Below, piece after piece: positions 52,396 through 58,578 of a DNA stretch of 64,000 bases. A model generated the notes under the pieces. The model saw only the letters and a list, made by a program, of their open reading frames with translations. It had not been told where the DNA came from and did not search any database. The position numbers and the translations under genes are program-made. Every line of letters starts with the position of its first letter. The stretch's first letter is position 1. Source of the DNA: Actinomycetales bacterium UBA1383 (lineage in GTDB: Bacteria; Actinomycetota; Actinomycetes; Actinomycetales; Actinomycetaceae); contig DBQX01000083.1 in the NCBI GenBank assembly GCA_002305415.1, forward strand, positions 22,957 through 86,956, given 5' to 3'.

Positions 52396-53043
52396 ATGCT
52401 GGTCCGCGTTTCCGGGGTCTCCTTCACCTACCCCCGCCGGGAGGACCCGGTCCTGCGGCAGGTGAGCTTCGAGGTGCCCTCGGGCGCCGCCGTCGCGATC
52501 ATGGGGCCGTCCGGGTCGGGCAAGACCACCCTGCTGGCGCTCATGGGCGGGTTGCTGCCGCTGCGGGAGGGCCGCGTCCTCGCCGTCGACGCCCACGGCC
52601 AGGAGCACCCCGTGGCCGCGAAGGCGACCTGGGTGCTGCAGACGGTGTCGCTGCTCCCGGACCGCACCGCCGCCCACAACGTCGCCGTGGGGGCCTACTC
52701 CGCCGGGGCGACCCCCACCGAGGCCCGGGAACGGGCCGCCGCCTGCCTCACCGCGGTTGGTCTCGCCGGGCGCGAACAGGCGCCGGCGAGGCTGCTGTCC
52801 GGTGGTGAGGCCCAACGGGTGGCCACCGCGCGGGCGCTGGCCTCGCAGCGGCCCATCATCCTCGCCGACGAACCGACCGGGCAGCTGGACGCCGCGACCT
52901 CCGCGGTGGTCATCGACGCCCTCGTCACCGCCCGCTCCGGGCAGACGGTCGTCCTCGTCACCCACGACCGTGAGGTCGCCGCCCGCTGTGACCTCGTATT
53001 CGAACTGCGGGACGGCGTCGTCCGCCCCGCGGTGGGGCCATGA
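52396..53043 (+). CDS. ABC exporter ATPase (MacB/LolD type)
   Basis: The 215-residue ATPase has Walker A GPSGSGKTTLL (about 36-46), a Q-loop VLQTVSLLPD, the signature LSGGEAQRVATARAL, Walker B IILADEPTGQLD and the H-loop VLVTHD. This is the single-domain type that powers FtsX/MacB-family permeases. It overlaps the permease gene by 4 nt (ATGA). Adaptor, ATPase and permease therefore form one operon. Confidence 0.95.
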   Translation: MLVRVSGVSFTYPRREDPVLRQVSFEVPSGAAVAIMGPSGSGKTTLLALMGGLLPLREGRVLAVDAHGQEHPVAAKATWVLQTVSLLPDRTAAHNVAVGAYSAGATPTEARERAAACLTAVGLAGREQAPARLLSGGEAQRVATARALASQRPIILADEPTGQLDAATSAVVIDALVTARSGQTVVLVTHDREVAARCDLVFELRDGVVRPAVGP

Positions 53044-54155
53044 GCCGGCCGGTGTGGCCGTGGCGGCTGGCCGCGGCCGAGGGGGTGGCCACCGCGAGGA
53101 CGGGGCGCTGGGCCTCCGCGATCGTCGTCGTCGTGCTGGCCTGGCTGTGCGCGGCACCCGGCGCCGTCGACGCGATCACCGTCGACCGGCTCGTCAAGGG
53201 CGAACAGGCCTGGATCGCGGCCGGCGCGTTCGTCTACCGGGTACAAGGGGCCACGACGTCGGGGCTGACCAACCCGGTGCCGGCCGGCGCCTGCGACCGA
53301 CTCGCCCAGACGGACGGGATCGACGCCGCCTTCGCCGCCCGCAGGGACACCACGCCCGCACGGACCACGGCCGCACCAGGCGGCAGGATCTCCCTCATCC
53401 ACGTCTCGCCCGGCGCCCTCGGCTTCCTCGCCGCGGCCAGCCACCCACACGGGGTCGCCCTGGTCACCGAGGAACTCGCCGAGCGCATCGGCGTCACCGA
53501 CGGCGACCCCATCCAACTCCTCACCACCCCCGACGGCGCCACGCCGGCAGACACCCCCACGGTCCTCACCACCCGGGTCGTCCCCACCGACCAACTCGGC
53601 ACCGACCTCGCCGGCACCATCCTCGTCCCGGGCGCGCCAGAGGAGCGGGCCGACCTCTGCCTGGTCCGCACCCACCCCAGCCACGCCGCCGCCGTCGAGG
53701 ACCTCCTCCCCTCCGCACTCGCCTGGGACGGGACGCCCGCACGCGCCACCCCGCTGTTGATCGACAGCCCCTTCACCATCGACTACACCACGGCCTACGA
53801 CACGCGGGCCCTGCGCTGGGCGTGGATCGCCACCGCGGTGCTGGCCGCCCTCGTGTGGGCCCTGGTGCAATGGACCCGCCGGTCCTACCTCGCCATCTAC
53901 GCCACCTTCGGCATGCCGGCCGCCTCCCGACTCGTCATGACCATGACCGAATGGATCACCCTCACGGCCCTCGGTGGGCTCTGGGGGTGGTCACTCGGCG
54001 TCGTCGGGGCCCTCGCCGCCGGAACCACACCGGCCCAGGCGCTATCCCAGGTCACCTGGCACACCACCCTGACCCTGCTCGGCGCGAGCACACTGGTCGT
54101 GCTCATCGGCCTGCGACCCACCGGCACCCTCCTCGACCAACTGAAGGATCGCTGA
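53040..54155 (+). CDS. FtsX/MacB-like half-size permease of ABC exporter
   Basis: The 371-residue protein has one N-terminal membrane helix (about 25-45, WASAIVVVVLAWLCAA). A large extracytoplasmic domain (about 50-260) and three C-terminal helices follow (WAWIATAVLAALVWALVQW; LTALGGLWGWSLGVVGALAAG; TLTLLGASTLVVLIGL). This 1+3 arrangement is that of MacB/FtsX permeases, which use the ATPase for mechanotransmission or export of peptides and lipids. It is probably meant to pair with a second permease like the remnant at 57665-58576. The substrate is unknown. Confidence 0.88.
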   Translation: MSRPVWPWRLAAAEGVATARTGRWASAIVVVVLAWLCAAPGAVDAITVDRLVKGEQAWIAAGAFVYRVQGATTSGLTNPVPAGACDRLAQTDGIDAAFAARRDTTPARTTAAPGGRISLIHVSPGALGFLAAASHPHGVALVTEELAERIGVTDGDPIQLLTTPDGATPADTPTVLTTRVVPTDQLGTDLAGTILVPGAPEERADLCLVRTHPSHAAAVEDLLPSALAWDGTPARATPLLIDSPFTIDYTTAYDTRALRWAWIATAVLAALVWALVQWTRRSYLAIYATFGMPAASRLVMTMTEWITLTALGGLWGWSLGVVGALAAGTTPAQALSQVTWHTTLTLLGASTLVVLIGLRPTGTLLDQLKDR

Positions 54156-54402
54156 AGCGATGCACGCGCGCTGACGCGGCGAATACCGCCCCCGCATCGC
54201 CGGCAAGCAGGCGCTGCACGTACAACTCACGGCCACGCCTCTGGGCATCAACGAGGGATGATGAAGAATGCTCAGGGGTCACGCCGCCGGCCGCCCGTGC
54301 CGCCCACCGGAGTATCTCCGCGGGGGGAACTGGTCGCGGATGAGCCTGCGGCCAAGGAGTGATGGCCAGAGCGTGACACGTTGGCGCCGTCACAAATTCG
54401 TA
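54156..54402. other. Intergenic DNA after exporter operon, no recognised gene
   Basis: From the permease stop to the first repeat copy there is no convincing gene on either strand. On the minus strand a frame near 54160-54310 reads like protein (GDAGAVFAASARVHR), but it has no start, ribosome-binding site or recognised family, so it may be a decayed gene. Confidence 0.4.
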
Positions 54403-54503
54403 TGTAGCCGTTGCACAAGGGTGCTGGGTGCTGGGGTACACCCCAACGCAACATGCCTGAATTTGTCCTGTTGCGCCAAGTCCTCGAAGTGGCTTCTGCA
54501 ACG
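54403..54503. repeat. Dispersed structured repeat, copy 1 (full)
   Basis: This 101-bp copy begins TGTAGCCGTTGCACA and ends TTCTGCAACG. It contains CTGGGG-TACA-CCCCAAC inside GTTGC...GCAAC, and a second stem-loop TGTTGCGCCAAGTCC...TGCAAC. The outer arms CCGTTGCA/TGCAACGG are inverted. Relative to copy 2 it carries a short extra GGTGCTG stretch. It occupies the gap between the exporter permease and a small membrane protein. Confidence 0.8.
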
Positions 54504-54593
54504 GGTTAGGTGGGCCTGGGCTGATCGCCAGGAGCGCCGAACGATGGCAAGGGACCGCCGCGTGACGCCGCGGATATGGACGGACCAAGGACC

Positions 54594-54878
54594 TCAGTGC
54601 CTATCACTGCTTTCATTGACGGGAGTGATCACACGGCCGGTCCCGCTGTTCTGCTCCAGCACCCGCAGTGCCAGTGACGCTACGATGGCAAGGACTCCGA
54701 AGTCACGGACCACGGTCAGCAGGGTCGACAACAATCCGGAGTAGAGCATTAACCATGCCGAGCCCGAGTCAAATGCGCTGCCCACATACAGGGCAGGAAA
54801 GAATGACGCCAGCGCGGCCGCGATGACGCACACCACTCCAGTCCAGAAGAGCCCTCGGGTGGTCACACGTGACGGCAT
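54594..54878 (-). CDS. Small membrane protein, unknown
   Basis: The 94-residue protein has two clear membrane helices (about 9-29, LFWTGVVCVIAAALASFFPALYV; and about 58-78, FGVLAIVASLALRVL) with a weaker hydrophobic stretch between (WLMLYSGLLSTLLTVV). I start at ATG 54878 because GGAGAG lies 6 nt upstream. A GTG at 54905 in the same frame would add 9 residues. It has no recognised family. It is bracketed by two copies of the dispersed repeat. The GC content around it is lower than in the housekeeping part. Confidence 0.6.
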   Translation of the reverse strand: MPSRVTTRGLFWTGVVCVIAAALASFFPALYVGSAFDSGSAWLMLYSGLLSTLLTVVRDFGVLAIVASLALRVLEQNSGTGRVITPVNESSDRH

Positions 54879-55057
54879 GCGCACTCTCTCCAATCTCAAA
54901 GACACGAAGTCGTGCCAGCCTTACCTTCGATCACTGGGGCGAACAGCGTCCAAGCGTCCTTGGTGGATCGACTCCCACTCCTCTACCCCAACCCCCATTG
55001 TGCACAGATGAATTCCCCAGCCGTGGGCGATTGAATTCTGTGACACCGACACTGAGT

Positions 55058-55150
55058 TGTAGCCGTTGCACAGGGTCGCTGGGGCACACCCCAACGCAAC
55101 ATGCCCGAACTGGAGTGTTGCACCAAGTCCTTTCCGATGCTTCTGCAACG
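55058..55150. repeat. Dispersed structured repeat, copy 2 (full)
   Basis: This 93-bp copy matches copy 1 along its length: TGTAGCCGTTGCACAGGG, CTGGGG-CACA-CCCCAACGCAACATGCC, TGTTGCACCAAGTCCT and GCTTCTGCAACG. Outer arms CGTTGCA/TGCAACG are inverted and two internal stem-loops are preserved. It lies in a 475-bp stretch (54879-55353) with no other recognised gene. Confidence 0.8.
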
Positions 55151-55353
55151 CCCTGTCGACCCGCGGTCCTGGACTCGACGATTGAGAGGTGCGAACAACC
55201 ACCAGAGAAGCGTGTGTAATGAATCCAGCGCGGCCATGACGCACCGTGACCCCGAGTTCGAGCGCGTCGTCGCCGAGGAGGCAGCTACAAGAACAGTGCG
55301 ACTCGACGTGCTGGAGCGCCGGACACGTCATCGCCCACGCCTCCACGTGACGA

Positions 55354-55935
55354 TCAGCCGCGGGCGGTCGCCTCGAGGCTGTCCAGGTCCACTGTCAGTG
55401 GTTCATCTGACACCCTGGAGCCGCTGTCGAGTCCGGTGAGGACCGAGCTTCTGGCGGTGGCCTGATCGCCGGCGATGTCCATGACGCCGTTGTCGCCACT
55501 GAGCGGCACCCAGACGTCGGCGAAACTCTCGATTCCGGGCATGTCGTCGGCCGTGAGGTGATCCAGCCAGAGCACCACGTGCTGCCCCTTGGACAGGGCC
55601 GACAACTCCTCCGTGTTACTCGCCTGTCCCAGGTCAAGCCAGGAGACGACGATCGTCCCCGGCACCTGCCCGCGCACCACCCTCTCGACGCTGAACTCGT
55701 AGAACGCCATCGGGATGCCGGCAGCGCGGCCCTCATCGTCGATCTCCGGCTCTCCGCCGTTGTCGCGCTCGGTGGCGAGCAGATCACCAACGGTGCCGAT
55801 GACCATCGCGTCTGCATTGGCATTCAGGTCCTCCACGGTGACGTAACCGGCAGAGTCGAAGGTCGTCACGTCACTCCCGCACCCACCCACGGTCACTCCG
55901 GCGGCCAGGACCGCAGATACCACCAGTCGCCTCAT
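55354..55935 (-). CDS. Putative lipoprotein, unknown function
   Basis: The 193-residue product has a signal sequence with lipobox VGGC (Cys near 20) and a mature beta-rich domain. It contains DAMVIGTVGDLLATERD, FYEFSVERVVRGQVPGTIVV and GQHVVLWLDHLTADD. The pattern (a short OB-like barrel with V-ERV--G) recurs in secreted actinobacterial lipoproteins of unknown role. ATG 55935 follows GAGGGGG at 5-6 nt. It has no cysteine pattern like the other two lipoproteins of the locus. No operon partner is evident. Confidence 0.72.
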   Translation of the reverse strand: MRRLVVSAVLAAGVTVGGCGSDVTTFDSAGYVTVEDLNANADAMVIGTVGDLLATERDNGGEPEIDDEGRAAGIPMAFYEFSVERVVRGQVPGTIVVSWLDLGQASNTEELSALSKGQHVVLWLDHLTADDMPGIESFADVWVPLSGDNGVMDIAGDQATARSSVLTGLDSGSRVSDEPLTVDLDSLEATARG

Positions 55936-56107
55936 CGTGACCCCCTCTCGACCGGCGTGGCGCCCGCCAGCAGTTGGAACAGACCCGAGCGGTCCCCGGT
56001 CGACTCCCGGTACTGCGACCACGTCACCGGCCTCGCCTCCGGCCCATCCTGACACGCCGCCAGGACCTGCTGGCACGTCGCACCGAGTGAGGTGTGCGCG
56101 TTGCCCC

Positions 56108-56136
56108 TTCACTGACGTCCTACTTACGTATACGAT
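56108..56136 (+). promoter_or_regulatory. Promoter/operator of the toxin-antitoxin pair
   Basis: TTCACT (56108-56113) and TACGAT (56131-56136) are spaced 17 nt apart, and the -10 ends 6 nt before GTG 56143, so the message should be leaderless. The perfect palindrome CGTATACG (56127-56134) overlaps the -10 and is a candidate site for the ribbon-helix-helix antitoxin. Confidence 0.6.
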
Positions 56137-56142
56137 AGTCGC

Positions 56143-56395
56143 GTGAGGCTGGCCGGTTTCGGCACGAAAACACGGCGTCGACGACATCGACATCCAGACC
56201 GCTGTGGCCGACCACCGCTTCAGGATCGCCCTCGACGACGACAGCCCCCAGCGCCAACTTGTCCTCGGCTTCGACACCGCGGCCCGGCTGCTGGAGATCG
56301 TGGTCCTCGTCTTCGACGACGACCGCGAGCCCATCGTGATTCACGCGATGGCAGCCCGCGAGCAGTACCGAGACCTACTCCGGGAGAGGAGCTGA
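56143..56395 (+). pseudogene. Toxin-like protein of a TA pair, frame disrupted near its start
   Basis: The conserved part (HGVDDIDIQTAVADHRFRI, then QLVLGFDTAARLLEIVV and EPIVIHAMAAREQYRDLL) resembles a small BrnT-like toxin family that begins with an ARKHGV motif. Only GTG 56204 opens that frame directly, which would lose the ARKHGV start. The promoter-linked GTG 56143 gives VRLAGF and then runs into another frame. Deleting one G at 56161-56162 joins VRLAGF to ARKHGV and yields 83 residues. So there is either a real frameshift or a sequencing error. The stop is 2 nt before the antitoxin start, as in an operon. Confidence 0.6.
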
Positions 56396-56397
56396 GG

Positions 56398-56646
56398 ATG
56401 AAGAACAATGAGCCAACAGAGCAGCAGATCCAGGACTGGGCGGACGAGGCCGAGCGCGGCTACGACGTCGACCACCTCCGCAGCCGGATGGGACGACCGC
56501 TGCTCGACATCAGCGGACCCACCCAAGTGGTACCCGTGCGTTTGACGCCAGCCCAACTGGCGCGGCTCGACGAGCGAGCGGCCCGCGACCACACGAGTCG
56601 ATCCGAAGCCCTCCGCGCCGCCCTCGACGCCTACCTCGCCAGCTGA
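56398..56646 (+). CDS. Ribbon-helix-helix antitoxin (CopG-like)
   Basis: The 82-residue protein has a C-terminal ribbon-helix-helix domain: the strand VVPVRLTPAQLARLDERA followed by HTSRSEALRAALDAYL. The acidic N-terminal half (NNEPTEQQIQDWADEAERGYD) is the likely toxin-binding part. ATG 56398 has GAGAGGAG upstream and starts 2 nt after the toxin stop. Family function is to neutralise the toxin and repress the operon; the palindrome at 56127-56134 is the likely operator. The gene is intact even though the toxin frame is not. Confidence 0.82.
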   Translation: MKNNEPTEQQIQDWADEAERGYDVDHLRSRMGRPLLDISGPTQVVPVRLTPAQLARLDERAARDHTSRSEALRAALDAYLAS

Positions 56647-56742
56647 TCCGACCCGGCAGGAGCGGCGGTATCAGTGCGCGCGTCCCTCTCAGGGCTACCT
56701 TGGTGAGTTCACGACCATCGCGATGGCCGAGGTTCACCAACT

Positions 56743-56785
56743 TGTAGGTGTTGCACAGGGGCGTTGGGGCACACCCGAACGCAAC
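56743..56785. repeat. Dispersed structured repeat, copy 3 (left half only)
   Basis: TGTAGGTGTTGCACAGGGGCGTTGGGGCACACCCGAACGCAAC aligns with the first half of copies 1 and 2 and keeps the outer GTTGC/GCAAC stem. Sequence after 56785 diverges, so the second stem-loop is missing. It lies in the gap between the antitoxin gene and lipoprotein B. Confidence 0.7.
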
Positions 56786-56944
56786 ACTTGTGTAGTTCAG
56801 CGCTTCATGGCGGCGTTCTGGGATCGCTCCGAGTCGCTTCCGCGGCGCGCGGTCTCACATCGCATCCCTCGGTGACCTCGATGTCAGTGGTCCGAAGTCG
56901 CCTGCCCCCCTCTTCCGAAGTCGTCTGCACTGACGAGGTTCTCG

Positions 56945-57595
56945 TCACGGTTCGTAGAGGTCGGGTGGGTTCTCCGGACAGCGGGTTTGGGCTTCCGCCG
57001 CCTCATCCGGGGAGAGGTGGCCGAGGTAGTAGTGGGGCGCCCAGTCCTCGCCGCCCGCGAGCCAGGACTCCAGGGTCGGTGGGTCGGGGATCTCGTAGCC
57101 CATGTCCTCCAGGCATGGTGAGCGGACGTCCACCCAGTACCGGTAGATCTTCTCGCGCTGCAGGTCGGTCAGGGGCGTCAGGTACTTGTCGTCGATGGGG
57201 TACTGCGCATAACAGACGTACATCGCCAGGCCGAGGGCGTCCTTCTGGTCCATCGGGACCTCCCACCCGCCACCGTCGGACTCGAAGCCGGCTTCTGCCA
57301 TGCAGTCCTCGATCAGCGCGGGCTGCTCTGAGGGCTCCACCACCCGGACGACCTCGACCACCGGGGGATCGGTGATGCCGTACTGCTCTGCCTGCGCTTC
57401 CAGCAGCCCGGCATATCCCGCCGGACCGGACGGCGTCGAGCCGGCCGCCGTGGCGGTTGCCGCCACGGTGGGCGACGCCGTCGCCGCGTCATCCCCGAAC
57501 CGGCTGTCCGACCCGCAGGCGGACACCGCCACCGCACAGAGCAGGACTACCGCAGTGATCGCCGCAGGGGTGCGTGGCCTTCGCGTGCTCCTCAT
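56945..57595 (-). CDS. Three-cysteine lipoprotein B, exporter-associated
   Basis: The 216-residue product has a signal with lipobox VSAC (Cys near 27), a Thr/Ala linker, and a mature domain with cysteines in EDCMAEAGFES, YVCYAQYP and SPCLEDMGYEIPDPPTLESW. The same spacing of three segments is found in lipoprotein A (50477-51124). A fourth Cys lies near the C-terminus (TRCPENPP). ATG 57595 follows GGGAGGAA at 6 nt. It lies just after the truncated permease on the same strand, so adaptor, ATPase, permeases and lipoproteins probably once formed one system. Confidence 0.75.
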   Translation of the reverse strand: MRSTRRPRTPAAITAVVLLCAVAVSACGSDSRFGDDAATASPTVAATATAAGSTPSGPAGYAGLLEAQAEQYGITDPPVVEVVRVVEPSEQPALIEDCMAEAGFESDGGGWEVPMDQKDALGLAMYVCYAQYPIDDKYLTPLTDLQREKIYRYWVDVRSPCLEDMGYEIPDPPTLESWLAGGEDWAPHYYLGHLSPDEAAEAQTRCPENPPDLYEP

Positions 57596-57664
57596 CGATC
57601 GTTCCTCCCGTGACCCCATGACATCACGATTCCCGCGCCGCCCGCTCCCGCCTCGCCACGCGTC

Positions 57665-58576
57665 TCATGGGGTGCGCAGCACGTGGACGGGATCGCGGTG
57701 GGAGGCGGCGAGGGCTGGTGGGAGAGCCGCGACCGCGGCGGTCAGGACCGCGAGGATCGCGGTGCCCAGGGCGAAGGCGGGGACGGGCGCCTGGCCGGTA
57801 CGGGCGAGCAGTACCGCGGTCACCACGCTCCCCACCACCACACCCACCGTCGCGGCGAGGGTCACCCGCCCGGTCACGAGAGCGACGATGACCCAGCGGG
57901 GCGCGCCGAGCGCACGGCGCCGGCCGAGGTCGGCGCGGTGGACCAGGACGTCGGCGAGCACGACGACGGCGGTCAGCAGCGCCCCGGCGGCCAGGACCGC
58001 GAGCAGCAGCCCGCGCCCGTACCGGGCGAGGTCGCCCATCACCTCGCCCTGCAGTTCGGCCAACGCGACCGGGGAGACGACCTGCAGGTCGGTCGGTGGC
58101 CGGGCCAGGATGGCGAGCACCGCGCCCTGGGTGGATGGCACCGTGGCCGCGTCCGTCGCGACGACGTGCAGCACCCGGGCCACCACCCCCGCCGGCGCGG
58201 CGATCAGCACCCCGGCGGCGACGTCGTCGAACGGGTCCCGGGCGGTGAACGCGCCCACCACCGGGACCGTGACCCCGGCGCGGGTCCGCACCGCCCCCAC
58301 CGGGGCGTCCAGGGCGAGGACCTCCATCGCGGTCGCCGAGACCAGGGCCTCACCCGGGCGGGGCCACCGCCCCCACGTCACCTCCGCAACGTCCCGGATG
58401 TCCCCGATCACCTGCCAGGCAGGCACCCGGCTCCCACCGGCCCCCACACTCGCAGAGGTCACGTCCACCGGCAGGGCGGTGCCCACCGCCCGGTCCACCA
58501 CCCCCACCGCCGCGACCGCGGCCACCACGTCACCGTCGAGGAAGCCGGCCTCGTTCGCGTCCGTCACCGTCCTCAC
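57665..58576 (-). pseudogene. 5'-truncated FtsX/MacB-like permease
   Basis: The frame encodes the extracytoplasmic domain and three C-terminal membrane helices of a half-size permease (GRGLLLAVLAAGALLTAVVVLADVLV; the LVTGRVTLAATVGVVVGSVV region; FALGTAILAVLTAAVAALPP). It ends with HRDPVHVLRTP, a normal C-terminus of this family. The N-terminal helix is missing: family-like sequence begins with VRTVTDANEAGF at 58576, exactly where the helicase gene begins on the other strand. No start codon with ribosome-binding site is present; the frame can be opened only at GTG 58615, inside the helicase. It is most likely a deletion remnant of the exporter's second permease. Confidence 0.7.
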
Positions 58577-58578
58577 CG

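Noticed and set aside
54160..54310. Minus-strand protein-like stretch after the exporter permease
   Set aside because: Composition looks coding, but it has no start, no recognisable family and ends in the permease 3' end; kept only as a possible decayed gene.
54921..55346. Minus-strand frame of about 141 codons across repeat copy 2
   Set aside because: It runs through the structured repeat, has no ribosome-binding site and no protein-like pattern; the part shared with another frame near copy 1 is just the repeat.
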